Assembly: GCA_958299035.1 (NCBI GenBank)
Contig: CATQJL010000316.1
Location: 47,117,585 to 47,181,584 of the forward strand
Direction: 5' to 3'
Origin: Cylicocyclus nassatus
Taxonomy: Eukaryota > Nematoda > Chromadorea > Rhabditida > Strongylidae
Length of the DNA stretch: 64,000 bases
Numbering within the stretch: the first letter of the stretch is position 1; each line of letters begins with the position of its first letter. Under the pieces are notes generated by a model. That model was not told the origin of the DNA and searched no databases. It saw only the letters and a list, made by a program, of their open reading frames with translations. This document shows positions 35,601 through 46,017 of this stretch, piece after piece. A program made the translations under genes and the position numbers.

Positions 35601-38600
35601 CTGCCAGAAAGCCTATCTCTCTTGACACGGGAACGCAGGCAACAGTGGCGGACCGAGGGGGGAGAGGAATGAGTTCTGGAATTTTTAGAAATTACTTACA
35701 TGAGTATTATATTAGGTTGTCTCATAATTAATGCACGTTTTATGAATTTCAACTTCTAATCAAGATAACTCTTTTCCCAAACCATTTTTTGAGCGCAATA
35801 AATATGTGCAAACAACAAAGCTTTGACTATAGAATGCATGCTTTTGTTGGATCGCAGCCACTTTAAGAAAGATTTTATAGCCTAAAAAATTCCCGAAAAT
35901 TTTTTTAGAAACCTATATCTGAGAGAGCTTAACTATCGCTCAAATGTACTAGGATCGCGTGAACTTTGCTCATTATATCGCCGATGGTCGGTTGTGCAAT
36001 GGAGTCAAGTTTGAATTTTAGCATATTTCTGTGAGAAAATTTTGCAAAAACTGGAAGTATCCATTTTTTTCAGTATTTTGGAAGATACAAAAAATTGCTT
36101 TTTTGGGATTTTTTGAATATTTTCTCTTCGATAAGATGATGAAATGCTGCGTTTTTTCTAGCATTGGTTGTACTAGGTTTTCTTATGTGTACATAGCGAA
36201 CTTCATACAGTTGCTTTTTTCTTGAGGTTTTTATGCAGCTTAAATAGGCCTCAACGACCAGCCAAGTTTGAGACAAGATTTCACAACTCGGAATTTTTCG
36301 AAAATCCCATACAGACAAGCGTTTTGTAGCACAAAGCTTCAAGATCGTGATGCATATTTTTAAAAGAAAATTCGTCTACTTTTCATAGATTTGGAGCAAG
36401 GAGAGTGAAGGGAAAAAATTCTAAAATTTTAATCGCTTGTCTTTGAAGGCATGGAACTTCGGCTTCAACAAAGATTTGCGGAAACGAAAACACATATTAG
36501 AAACTACAGGAATCAGGCTTTCCGATACTATAAAGGGTCTTGAAGAAAAATGTTTTTTCTTTGAAAATCAGCTCTCTCAAAAAGAGGTTAGAAAAACGTG
36601 CATTAATTATGAGACAACCTAATATATTGTTATTATATAAGGATGAAATAATCTTCAAATTTTTTGAAAATATGGCTTCGCGGAAAGAAATTGTGGGGGG
36701 GGGGGGGGTGCCATCATGCCCCTCTTTTAATTTTCGAGGTTATGGGACCACGAAAATCCTGAGAAGGACACCAAAATTTGTTTCGGAGCGTGTGGCTGAC
36801 TTTACATTAATTTGACGAAGTTTTCGTCCCCTTCCCCCACCCCTCCTAAGCCCGCCCACTCCAATGAAGATCCTGAAACGTTATTGGCAGGCACTGTATA
36901 TAACAACCAAAATTAGCATTGGAATCATTCCTTGAATGCTATAATTTTCCACCATAAAAACAATGTTATTCACTGCTCCAAGATGAGATAATGTAAAAAC
37001 ATTAACTCTAATATAGTTGCCACTTTGAAGAAGGTTAAGAATTGTATGCTTTGCTTACACACCGTAAAACGCTTACAAACACTCGGTTGTGACCATGTCA
37101 GTAATGTTTGGCTGAATGAAGAGAAATACTTTTTTTTTGTTGGAGGAAGTTTTCGCATGATATTCAGTCTTTTTCTCTCATAAGTTCTGTTACATTCATT
37201 GTAAACACAAAGGCGTCAAATATATCCTAGATTCCAATTTCGAATGCACGCATAATTATTGAAAAACTGCAATTTTTGACCGCAACAAGCGAAGTATTTT
37301 GAGTGGAGCAGTGCATCCGCATCGCTGGAGACTTTGCGAGCGCACAGCGCTGGCACTTTGCCAAGCAAAAACTGAGAAAAACGAAGAACGCAGACATGGG
37401 TTCTTAGCACGACATGATCTACTGTAGCAATGAAAAGACGCGAACCGTTGCAGAGCGGTTGCCCGCCAATCCAATCTCCGCCTAAATTGAGATGAAATTT
37501 ACTATGCCATAATGGCTGCCCTGAGACGATTATTTCCTGCCTTTATGATTAGCGCTAAGCTAAACGGAGCTGCAAACATTTGTTCAAGCTCAGGTTGCAC
37601 TGCGTTGGTTAGGCTACACATACTAATCCGGAAGTTCTGGAACAGTTCCAGCACAGCGCTCAGTAAAGAAAATGGAAATGGCTGAAATTGTTCTCGAGCT
37701 TCGGGACCAGTATGCGCGCATCTTAAATTGGCTGCAGGACAGCGGAAGCTGACTGATTTCTGAGCCCTCTTATCTTACTTTCTCACACTCGAAGTATACG
37801 TGTAAATTCAGCAATGTTCTTGCTTCAGAACTCATCATTTATTGCAAAATCTCGTTATCCCGACAGAATTAGGCAAAATCCGAAAGCGAAATAATCGCCT
37901 TTAACTCCATTCATTTTTTTCATTTAGTAGACTTCGACTAACCCGGACTGAAACTCAGTCGATTCATATGTAACTCAATGCTCAACAACTGTTTGGCAAG
38001 TAAGAGTTCCACTGAGACATCGCTAGTAAGAGTTGCGGGTTGCCGCGCTGTGTGCAGACCTCACAATTACGAAGGACTCCGCATACATTTCATAGAGAAT
38101 GGCCCCTCGAGTTCAAAGTTTCTCTTGTATAAAATAATCTCCCACGAATTCACTCCGACTCCAAAACCGTTTTTCGAACATTGAAGAAATATTCCTGTTT
38201 GCCAACTATGTATACCTTTTGACAGGTGGTTACAAGGGCTATGACGTCTGTTGCGCTGTGGAGCTTCTTTGTGGAATATTGGGAGGGGCATTGTGGGGTC
38301 CCAACATTCGAAATATGTATGAAAGCAGAGCCGCTGACCTTGTGAGTTTCAAGTTTTTTTTTTCGTTGTCTGTGAAAGTAAAGTTGAGGGGCAATGCTTT
38401 ATTGCTATTGATCCAGAAGCCTTCGCTCCAGGATTCCATGATAGACTCCAGGAATTTATAAATGCCTTGAGGGGACTCAAAAAAGTGAGTTTTCGGAATT
38501 GTTAGAGAATGTGTGCCGTGCCACCGGATGCCAATCATAATCTATTTGTAGGAAAATGAGCGCTTGAAAGTTGAAGTTGCCGGTGATCCAGAGAAGAAAC

Positions 38601-38795
38601 ATGAAAAATTGGTTGCACATATCGGGGGCATACCATACCACCCAAATCAAATTGAAAATGCCGTAAGCTTTTTGCAGTAAATATATGGCTTGCAAATACC
38701 CGGTACTGTAGGCGAAAATCGCTGAAAGACTCAAAGTGAAGAAGGTGCACGTTCTGAAGGAGATTTTTGCCAATTATGATGATTGCTCAATGTAG
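23612..38795 (+). CDS. Ldh2-family malate/L-lactate dehydrogenase-like oxidoreductase, 11 exons
   Basis: Exons: 23612-23728, 25011-25137, 25207-25271, 25320-25443, 25495-25556, 25614-25766, 30536-30671, 38226-38341, 38389-38484, 38552-38662 and 38712-38795 (stop TAG). All phases join, giving 396 residues. The protein follows the NAD(P)-dependent Ldh2 family (Pfam Ldh_2) in order: an N-terminal helix (MLRFMKECL), GHYSHGLNRL with the conserved histidine, WVDGNNLLGPVVGNF, SNHYGIAGWYA, NTYPVTYPTRAAQPAIGTNP, DMATTTVALGK, GGGLLPLGG, GGYKGY, GPNIR and FIAIDPEAF. Family members reduce or oxidise 2-oxo/2-hydroxy acids with NAD(P); the exact substrate cannot be told. The first 31 residues carry basic but no acidic residues, so a mitochondrial presequence is possible. 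Exon 1 is the least certain: its phase and donor (GAG/GTGAGC) fit, but that stretch is weakly conserved. Most introns are 47-69 bp, whereas introns 1, 6 and 7 are 1.3, 4.8 and 7.6 kb and hold repeats. Donors of introns 3 and 5 (GTTGCC and GTTGGT) are atypical. Confidence 0.9.
23729..25010 (+). other. Intron 1 of the dehydrogenase gene
   Basis: It contains a GC-richer stretch at 24600-24720 with GCATGCGCGCC but no recognised repeat. The 114-residue frame at 24505-24849 has no recognised domain. An alternative short first exon (24936-24971, ending GTCGAG/GTGAAC) would also join in phase, but would leave a 39-bp intron. Confidence 0.4.
25891..26005. repeat. Near-perfect hairpin with 53-bp arms in intron 6
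   Basis: The arms 25891-25943 and 25953-26005 are inverted and match at 51 of 53 positions around a 9-bp loop. It lies 124 bp after the splice donor of exon 6. Such long, nearly perfect stems are rare by chance. There is no TIR or TSD signature, so it may be a recent inverted duplication. Confidence 0.85.
26010..27290. other. Intron 6 interior, no recognised element
   Basis: AT-rich DNA with no exon. A frame at 26746-26934 has no recognised domain. Confidence 0.4.
27294..27649. repeat. 356-bp palindrome in intron 6
   Basis: The left arm (27294-27440) starts AAGGCAGCGTCCAGGCA and the right arm (27500-27649) is its diverged inverse. They share GGCTGAGATATTCCCCTC and GGGGCC/GGCCC landmarks around a 60-bp loop. 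No TSD can be called and there is no coding sequence. Confidence 0.7.
27844..28045. mobile_element. 202-bp PIF/Harbinger-like MITE
   Basis: The TIR GGCCCCGGGCAGACTTCACG matches the inverted right end with two changes. It is flanked by CAA on the left and TAA on the right, which fits a TAA duplication with one mutation. The subterminal CGCGATTTGATCGTCGCGA identifies it as the unsplit relative of 13848-15257. Confidence 0.7.
28050..29206. other. Unidentified open frames in intron 6
   Basis: Several medium frames lie close together. The minus frame 28646-28864 contains YRLIFKDTSPFTAACFDRLL. The plus frame around 28399-28515 contains FCGNAIFTHALLEHI and ends at a good donor-like GTAAAG. A weakly similar peptide (IFKDISKSHTVTTCLDHLY) is found on the plus strand near 31700, inside the hAT element. 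These may be decayed transposon coding pieces, but I recognise no domain with certainty. Confidence 0.3.
29209..29723. mobile_element. 515-bp mariner-type MITE
   Basis: The left end GGTTGGCACAAGTTTTCC and inverted right end (AACTTATGTGTCAACC) are flanked by TA (29207-29208 and 29724-29725). The interior arms pair across ATGACGCATTTGTTATTG and its inverse near 29660. No coding sequence. It lies in intron 6. Confidence 0.7.
29726..30535. other. End of intron 6
   Basis: No recognised element except weak similarity of 29875-29990 to 27685-27790 (shared ATATTACCTTGCC and GATGACTGAC-like words). The minus frame 30127-30339 begins MSVLSQKERHELQNLL but has no family I recognise. Confidence 0.35.
31823..32888 (-). 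pseudogene. hAT transposase remnants
   Basis: The frame 31823-32008 reads ITYRKNLMDLLAKLVSIPTS followed by TAEVEKDF, which fits the C-terminal hAT dimerisation domain (typically LA...IPxSxAxxERxFS). Upstream frames 32235-32591 (acidic, with RNSLISCMRNPSRLSSFNEE) and 32637-32888 could be further parts. Stops and frame changes lie between them (for example around 32030-32150), so an intact transposase is unlikely. hAT transposases cut and paste DNA with a DDE catalytic core; those residues were not located. Placement inside a hAT-type TIR element supports the call. Confidence 0.6.
32985..33640. repeat. Palindrome with ~310-bp arms inside the hAT element
   Basis: The left arm 32985-33298 is repeated inverted at 33339-33640, sharing CATAACTTCTGATTTTTC, AGCAGCTGAGATG-type words and TTTGCACTGTTAGAAAG. 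The central GATTGAGCTCTCCATG stem resembles sequence in 5793-7652 and 62692-63367, so it is probably a MITE of that group. No TSD was called. Confidence 0.7.
33666..34403 (+). repeat. Direct repeat pair, 217 bp, spaced 521 bp
   Basis: 33666-33882 and 34187-34403 are nearly identical. Both contain GCCGGGAAGCAAAGAAGCCC and GGCCGTCGACTTTTTTCTAG. The spacer has further inverted fragments of the same unit (around 34045-34110). The near identity indicates a recent duplication. Confidence 0.75.
34634..35712. other. Intron 7, no recognised element
   Basis: The only structure noted is a 26-bp-arm hairpin at about 35026-35070 (GCGCAACTCCTCAAAAGCTC and its inverse) and a 10-G run at 35381-35390. Confidence 0.45.
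35715..36619. mobile_element. 905-bp mariner-type element
   Basis: The TIR GGTTGTCTCATAATTAATGC is inverted at the right end, with TA on both sides (35713-35714 and 36620-36621). The inner sequence after the TIR (ACGTTTT/AAAACGT) extends the match. Frames inside are short, and I recognise no transposase, so it is probably non-autonomous. Confidence 0.75.
36622..38225. other. End of intron 7, nothing recognised
   Basis: AT-rich DNA with short frames. A 14-G run lies at 36695-36708. The intron ends TTTTGACAG at 38225. Confidence 0.4.
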
Positions 38796-39166
38796 AAAAA
38801 GGAAAAAGAAACATTCCACGATTAGCAAGAAATTTTTCATAATTTTTGATTTACATCACTCATAAATTTCCGTAAGCAAGTTATTCGATAGTTTTCTCCA
38901 TTAAGGGTTAACGCATTACAACGACTGTCTAAGTACCTTCATGCACTCCGCGTCACTATCATCTGTTACAGTTACATCACTGTTCTTTTTGTTTGGACAA
39001 TGCTGTCTATATAAGCTCGTTTGTTTAAAAATTAAATTCCATCATCAATTGGTCGTTGCATATGCAAGAGGTGTGCACTGAGTTGACTCGGAACTTATTG
39101 CTAATAGCTTACATTACTGAGAAGATTTGCAGCTATCCTAAACTTGAATAGGTTTTACTGGGTGTA

Positions 39167-39493
39167 TGTCAAGAGGCGCGGTCTTTATTGCCAAGTAGCA
39201 AATAATAAGTGTTTTATAACAGTCTAAAAGTATTTGAATTTCAAAAGAAGATATATTGGATAGGTTCAGGTGTTGTTCCATCTTCCTGCCTTGGAAACAA
39301 TTCAAAACAGCTATTTGAAGGTTAGAAACCCTTGAAAATGCAGATGAAGACAAATTCGTAAATATTTTGTTTGTTTTGCTGAAAAAGCCAACAAACTCAA
39401 CTATAACTCAGCTATACTATAGTGGACAGCACCATACTAGAGTATACTAGAGTTTTGAGTTGTTGACAGACTAAAAAACCGCGCCTCTTGACA
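39167..39493. mobile_element. 327-bp TIR element downstream of the dehydrogenase gene
   Basis: TGTCAAGAGGCGCGGT at 39167 and its exact inverse ending at 39493 bracket an AT-rich interior. No target duplication can be called. No coding sequence. Confidence 0.55.
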
Positions 39494-40055
39494 GTCTCCC
39501 TGTTTTACTTGCTATCTGAGAATGCAAAAAGTTATGGTATCATAGAAAACATACGCTTTCTCACTTCTAAAAACATTTTTGCAAATAGTATCGCAAAGAG
39601 GAGCGAGCTCTGCAATAATTACGAGGAATATTTTTTGACAATTTTGGCACGATTAAAAGTATTGGAGCCGGGCCAAGCCTAGAAGCATGCTGTACTCCAT
39701 TTTGGGGCAGAACTACGCGTGGAAGTAAGCCTCACAAACACACTCGCTCCCTCCAAATACAAGTTAGTGCATAGTGTTGGCATGTTCTTACGTGTTACAA
39801 GATCGATCGAAATTCGACTGGACTCAAATGAAAGGCTTGTCACAGCTAGGGGACAACAAACCACTTTGATCACATGGCAAAAGATTACTTCCGACATTAT
39901 CGAAAAAGGAAGTTAGGAGAATTATTCGGATTAATAGCACCATAACGACTGGAAAGTCGTAAAGTGTATATCTTCGCGAGTTCATAATTTCTAAAATTCT
40001 CTACTCTGCCGTCTTGCTTGTCAATAGCCCATCTTCCCTTGAAAAATCCTTTGTC
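39494..40055. other. No recognised gene
   Basis: Short frames only, none with a known domain. Confidence 0.4.
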
Positions 40056-40058
40056 TTA

Positions 40059-40521
40059 CAGGGGAAGGATACTTGGATGCCGTAGCCATTCATAATGATT
40101 TGTATACCAGAAAAAGCGCTTTTGAATGCTGGTTCGTATAATGTTTTTCATATCTGCGAAACGATAATCTGAATGGAGTTATGATTTTTTTACATTAAAA
40201 AAATTGCGTTCCTGCGGAGGGTCAAAATCATCAATAAAAAAATTTTCTCTCCTTTCCAAATGCTGTTATGATCCAGAAAGTCTAAATAAATATTACTACG
40301 TCTGAAATTTTCTTCAGTAGCATCAAACGGTAGGCTAGATCAAATCTGGTGATTCTTACTATCCAAAAGTAGGCTAAATTTTCAAGGAGAAAAATTCATA
40401 ACTTTCTTCAAAAGATCGTTTCGCAGATTTCGAGCACAGATTCAGAATCTGCATTCGAACGCGCATTTTTTGGTACACAAATCATTAGAAATGGCCGCGG
40501 CATCCAACTATCCTTCCCTTG
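40059..40521. mobile_element. 463-bp foldback element, TTA duplication
   Basis: CAGGGGAAGGAT at the left and ATCCTTCCCTTG at the right, with TTA on both sides (40056-40058 and 40522-40524). The arms continue inward through GGATGCCG, GCCATT, ATGATTTGT and AAAAAGCGC with scattered differences. The centre is AT-rich. No coding sequence. Confidence 0.65.
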
Positions 40522-40524
40522 TTA

Positions 40525-41479
40525 GCATTAAGTTAGCCAGTGCAAAGTAGCGATCGGAGCGCCCACGTTGTTCGCTCCATTTCTATATTGGCCGTTGATA
40601 TTTGCCTAATTAGCTTTTGATCATATCTATGATATAGAGTTGGAACCGCAATGGTGAAAGGTTGTTCAAAAGAATTTTCAGAAAGAAAGAGATAGATAGA
40701 TTAACAAAAACCAAAAAAATGTTCTATCCGGGTAAAAACGCTACAATAACTCTGGCAATGAGATCTATCTTTTGGCGACAGCTCAAATCAGGTTTTCGCT
40801 TCAGAAGTCGTCGCTTCAGAACTCGGAAAACGGTGGAAAGCAGATTTTCCTTCTGCAATCGCCTCAAAATAAGGCGTTACAGAAGTGGTAATTGTCATGA
40901 GAAATAAAAATTGACTATGAAAACGAAAAGTTTTGATTCCTTGAAATGGAACTTCACATCAAAACCAGTCTATTTTTTGATGCATTCTTGAAATTTTACC
41001 CCTCTTGTCGTTTGCTTTTCCGGTGACGTTGTCAGCCTCGTTTTCCCAGCTATGCTAAACAAAAAAATTTTTAGCATAAAAGAAATGATTGCGTACTTAT
41101 TCCAGAACAGAATTTTGGAGAAAAACGCACTTTAGCAACTTTCAAATGAAAATTTCGCCGCAGAAGAAGAAATATGTTAGGCTTGGCCATGTCGTATCGT
41201 AGAAAAAAGTAAGATCTATCAAATGCATGAGATTTTTCGTTCAAATAAAAAGAACGAATGCTGGCGGCGTTGTCAGCAAATAACTAGACATCGAGAGCTG
41301 CAATGTGATATACGATCTGCCAGGACTGAATATGGAACAAGCTCTACAAAGAGGCCGTTTTTCGGTTGCTGGAATGTTTTTCTATGACCCACTTTACTCG
41401 TTTCGTTCAGAACAGTTTGTTAAAACCACAACAACCTTTCTGATATTGTTGTAAACTTAGCACCCGGGGTTTCGCTCTA
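40525..41479. other. No recognised gene
   Basis: A plus frame at 40662-40907 is basic and low in complexity, with no recognised domain. Nothing else is noted. Confidence 0.4.
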
Positions 41480-42530
41480 AATGCTTTCTGTTTTTTGAGT
41501 GAAGGGTGTGCTTTGTTCTCCAAACACGAACGTATACCGTACGCCTCTAGTTCTTCCTGAAGCATCAATCATCGATTACTGTACAATCCGCGCTTCTATA
41601 GCTGGGCTTTACCACGAGTGAATAACATAGCCGTTCGGGCAATGTCATTAATGCGTTCCAAACACTAATAAAGGTCATCCATTAACTCCGAGGAAAGATA
41701 TCCATTGACTCTGAGCGTCAACTTTGCTTGGGTAGCCAGCATGTGCACTCGTTCAGCATTTTTTGACACATTGTTGATAGTAGCTTTAGAATATTGAAAA
41801 CCCTCCGTCTTATAAGAACTGATGTAACAACTTCTTTGCTATTTGGAAAGATCGCTGAAGCACATACTGTATTTGGTGCAAGCCAGTTGCAATAATTTGG
41901 TTTTCCAGCGACCTTTGTGGGAGCCAATCCGAGTGTTATCCCTTCAGCTCATTGTAAGTAAAGCAAATTTTGCCGAAGGAAATCGCTGCAGGAGGAGCTT
42001 GATTTACTCTCTTCAAGAAGAGTGAACAGTAAGCTGTTGATGTCAAGAGCAGCTATGTAAATTTGTAAAGGGGAGAATTTAGGTTCTATCAGACATTTTC
42101 CGTTATAAGAAATTCATCCAAACCGGTTTTAACTTTTATGCATGAAGACAATGCGATGGGTCTTATTTTTCCAAGAGACAATCATCTAAAAAATTTTTTG
42201 GCCACAGTATTGATACAGGGTAGAGCACTTACACCCACTGTATGTTAAATCAGCCGGCGACGCAGTAAGATCTCCGTTAAGCTCGTCAAAAGATTTGGTA
42301 GTATGGAATAACATGTTATCATATCTGCCTCTTTAGCAGTGGCATTGCGGAGATGAGGTGGTAATTTGGGTTTTTCTTGCAAAAAAATTATAACGCACGA
42401 TAAAGGAGCATGACTGATCAAGTAAGAAAGCGCACTTTGTAGCGAAACGCAATATGGCATGTTACCAAGAAATCCTTCTCCGCACGGATGCTCAGTTGGA
42501 ACCAAACCAGTTTAATTTGTACAGCATATT
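41480..42530 (-). other. Possible exons of an unidentified gene
   Basis: Several minus-strand stretches look protein-like rather than random: TKSFDELNGDLTASPADLTY (start ATG at 42314, with a donor-like GTAAGT beyond), KICFTYNELKG, then GFQYSKATINNVSKNAERVH continuing to GYLSSELMDDLY (41808 downward), and RTRGVRYTFVFGEQSTPF near 41530. They lie 0.3-1.3 kb downstream of sfxn-5 on the same strand, so a downstream gene is possible. An in-frame TAG follows DDLY, with CLERINDIARTAMLFTRG immediately after it in the same frame. I cannot join the pieces into one protein or name a family. It could also be a pseudogene or chance. Confidence 0.25.
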
Positions 42531-42815
42531 GAAAATTACATATGTATAAGATATTAAAAATCACACTGATAGCATCCTGTAGCCCTTTCGACTATTCAAA
42601 TGTTTTCGGAGCATGCGCGTATTGCAGTACGCTAATCCTTTGTCCGGTAAGCGTTTATGGGAGTTTCTATGAGTAAATTTTTATCTTCATTCTTCTGACA
42701 TAATCTCCAAACCTTGAAACTGATACATCAGTGCACAGTACAACCAAAATTCTCAGTAGGCTTCCCAGTAGCTTTAAAAGTTACAGGAAGGCAACATAAC
42801 ATCTAGCACATTCAT

Positions 42816-45593
42816 TTACAATCCTTTGTTGTAAAATAAGCAGTCTGACTTGGTTTTTGATTGAATTTCTGGTTCCAGGGCGCTCGTGAGAATCTAAGTA
42901 CGTTCAATGTCTGTTTTGACTCTCGAACCATTTTGATACGAAAAAAGCTTACGGGACTCTCCTGCGGAAATAGAGCCAAAGCTAGAGGAAGACTGAAAGC
43001 AAACGAAAGTGTGCAGACGATGGCATTGACAAATAGATGGCGGTAAGGAGAGCCGATAACCCATTTGTATCTGGAAAAAATATAGATCAAAGCTGACATT
43101 GCATGAAAAAGTCTTTTAATTGAATAAGGGCAAAGACAGACCTCTCAAGAAATGGCATAATGCATGGAGGTGCCAGCAACATTGGTATAGGCAAAAATGC
43201 CCTGACTTTTGTCGTATCGCTTACAGCCTACAGAGTAGAGATATAATATTAGTACTTTCATAAGATTGTAGATTAGAAACCTGCTTAGCAGCGACTTTCG
43301 ATACTCCTACTACTTTTCCTCCTTTTTCGTAAACTTCTATTCCTGTTCGGAGTTCATTCCATCGCATACAAAGCACATTGACAGCGGATGCCATTGAGAC
43401 AGCGGGAAGAGGGACGAAACGCTTCAAACATAACCATCCATTCGTTAATCGTTACTGAAGCGCAAAGCAAAAGCATCATACTGCATTTTACTGAAGCAGT
43501 ACTAAAATCCGACCGACCTGAACAATTAGCTGCGTGGAGCGCGGCAAGGATTTGCTTTGCTTTATGAGATAAGTCAGAGCTAAATACACAGAAATGAACT
43601 GCTCCTTTTGCAGATGAAAGAACTAGATTTGTTCTTTTACCTGCTGAAATGGAACATGCAGCAGTGACAGCAGCGCAGTAAGCGCCTATATAGGTGGATA
43701 GGGGTTGAGGCTGAATAAATATTCTTCCAATCGGATAGGATGAGTGAAATACAAGATAACTGTTGTAAGTAGTCGTCATTATAAGTTGAACATACTATCA
43801 CCGATCACAGCAATTGTGACATTTGCAGGAATTTACAAAATTATTTTTGGTTCCCAACTTGGCAGCAGCGGAGAACTTCTTGAAATCAACACAAAAAACT
43901 CGTTCGCTTTGCCAATAGCTCGAAACATTATGCTTTCGTATAGGTAACTTGCATATAAATCAATGTTTCTGAAAATCTGTTTGTACATACTACAGAAAAA
44001 AGGCTACCGCTGCCCTTCTGCTAGTCAAACCTACATTTGAAGAATGTTAGAAAAGTGGTTGAGTTTACTATTTAGTAGTGCCACAAAAAAGCGCTTTGTC
44101 CTGTCGGATTTGTTGTTTTTTTTTCGTCTTTTTGCCTGCCTGTAGCATTGCTTTTGTTTACATACCGGGAGTATCTGAGGCAACCAAATTCGATTCTGAT
44201 CTTCGCTGAACTTCTACTGTGAAGGTGCGCTCCAGTGCGAAAGAAAATAGGGTGGAGTGTGCCAAAGCTCTGGCTTTCACCGGTATGGGTGATTCAATTA
44301 GAGCTGCTCACCGAGTAAGAAAGCGCGACGAACGTACTGCAAGCGCTTCAGATGAGAGAGTTGAGCACGTTCTTTTACGCAAAGAGATGTGATGTGAGGG
44401 ACATTTTCTATCGCGCTCCAAAACAACTAGACTTTATTGCCTAGTTGCCATAAAAAGGGTAAATTAGTGTTTTTTATCCCGCAGTCTCTTCAGTGTGAAG
44501 ATCATTTTCTATTATCGATAATAGGGAAAAAGTGTACTAACAATAAAACGCGCCCCATTTTTGGATATCCAATACTATGTGATAAACCGTCCAAAAAATC
44601 GAACGAAGATGTGGCAGAGAAACTTTGATATGCTTTTTATTAACGATAATTAACGAACCAGTGATCACTAATTACCTGTGTTGCATTTCTATTAGCGTAA
44701 TTGACGCAAGCATTGTGCGATTGATTCAGCCATTGCCAGAACAGCAGCGTGGGCCACGAAGGATTCGGCAAAAGCATTCCTGTCACCTGGTTTATTTTCA
44801 GCGTTATATGATGGAGAAGGTTTCGAGAACATACTATACTGAAGTACTTTTTCACAATTTTCATTAAATTCCACTCACAGTGATCCATCCAAACGGAACG
44901 AATCCACTCATTCGAAATGGAGGTAAGACCTTCTCCCCTGTGTCTGGATGCAAGATGGCTTGTTTTATTTGTTGTGCTCTCCAAAGAGTCTTGTCAGAAG
45001 CTTTCGCCGATCCACGCTTGAAATCGTCGAGCAACTGGACACATTCCCGAAGGCGCTTCTTCAGAAGTCACAGTGCACCAGATTTCGAGAAAATTAGGAA
45101 TTTGAACTCACGTCTGATACGAATAGCGTGCTTGGGTCGATGACATCTAGGTAGTGTAAGTATCTGAAATGTCACATTCATATAGACATCGTCAATTGTT
45201 TTGTCTCTTAGGGCCGTATGCATGTAATCTACCAGAAAATGTTAGGCGAGTGTTAGACACAATTCCGTTGACTTCTTCAGAACATTTGCTTTTCCAAAAG
45301 AGCACCGCTGGCACAGGAAATTAAAGTCCCAAAAGCAATTAGCGTTTTTTACTGTAAGTTAGGAATGCCTAAGATGCACAAGCAAATAACATTCGCGACA
45401 TTCAGATCAGAACTCCAGCTTTCCATCCAGCTCCACTTCCTCTCGCAGAGGATATTCACAAATGCGGCCCAAATGCGTTTTATAAAATTTCATACCTCCC
45501 TAAGAATGTTTCCTGAGGAAATCGCGGTTGGTTTAGCCGAAAAGGGGGATATTTAGGAAAGCCCAGCACTGTCTGTGTCGCCTCTGTCGACAT
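42816..45593 (-). CDS. sfxn-5: Sideroflexin, SFXN5 type, 10 exons
   Basis: Exons on the minus strand: 45593-45496, 45163-45112, 45058-44879, 44786-44676, 43710-43641, 43579-43518, 43421-43281, 43227-43142, 43070-42953 and 42893-42816 (stop TAA). All phases join into 331 residues, close to the ~340 of vertebrate SFXN5. Diagnostic pieces in order: [90 protein letters not shown] and the C-terminal YNKGL. Sideroflexins are multi-spanning inner mitochondrial membrane proteins; SFXN1 carries serine, and for the SFXN5 branch the substrate is less settled. The [10 protein letters not shown] and [16 protein letters not shown] motifs separate the SFXN5 branch from SFXN1-3. The longest intron (44675-43711, 965 bp) shows nothing notable. 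The start is the ATG of MSTEATQ at 45593. The gene is convergent with the dehydrogenase gene. Confidence 0.95.
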
Positions 45594-45674
45594 CTCGGCT
45601 TTCTGTAAAATTTCACATAGCAGCATAGGTCAAAATAACGAAGTGCCAATAAAATGCGACATACAAGAGTATTA

Positions 45675-46015
45675 GGTCGTTTCGATGGTAATTTGGTCTT
45701 TTATTAACAAGCGCAACATTTCGCAGAACAATGATCCGTAAGGAAATTAATAAGATTAGATGCATTATTTCATGCTTTTTCATATTTTTTGAAAGACTAC
45801 ATTCTTATTGCAGCTTAGAGAATGTTGTCAGGAAATCATCAAAAACTACAATACCGCATCGAATTTTCAACAGGCCTAACTCAGACAACAAACTGCCAAA
45901 TAGTAAATTTTTTGAAACTCGAACTTCCAACAACGGATAATCAATGTTGATTTTATATAGCAGATGGCGTTTGCGGAGTCGCAACATCAGACTCGAATTT
46001 TCTTTCGGTGCAGCC
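45675..46015. mobile_element. Possible diverged TA-flanked MITE
   Basis: GGTCGTTTCGATGGTAATTT after a TA at 45673 resembles, loosely, the inverse of the sequence ending CAGCC before a TA at 46016. The TIR match is weak and this may be chance. Confidence 0.3.
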
Positions 46016-46017
46016 TA

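Noticed and set aside
45181..45300. First coding exon of sfxn-5 from the stretch encoding [10 protein letters not shown]
   Set aside because: It lacks a usable donor. The exon at 45593-45496 joins in phase and matches the family N-terminus much better.
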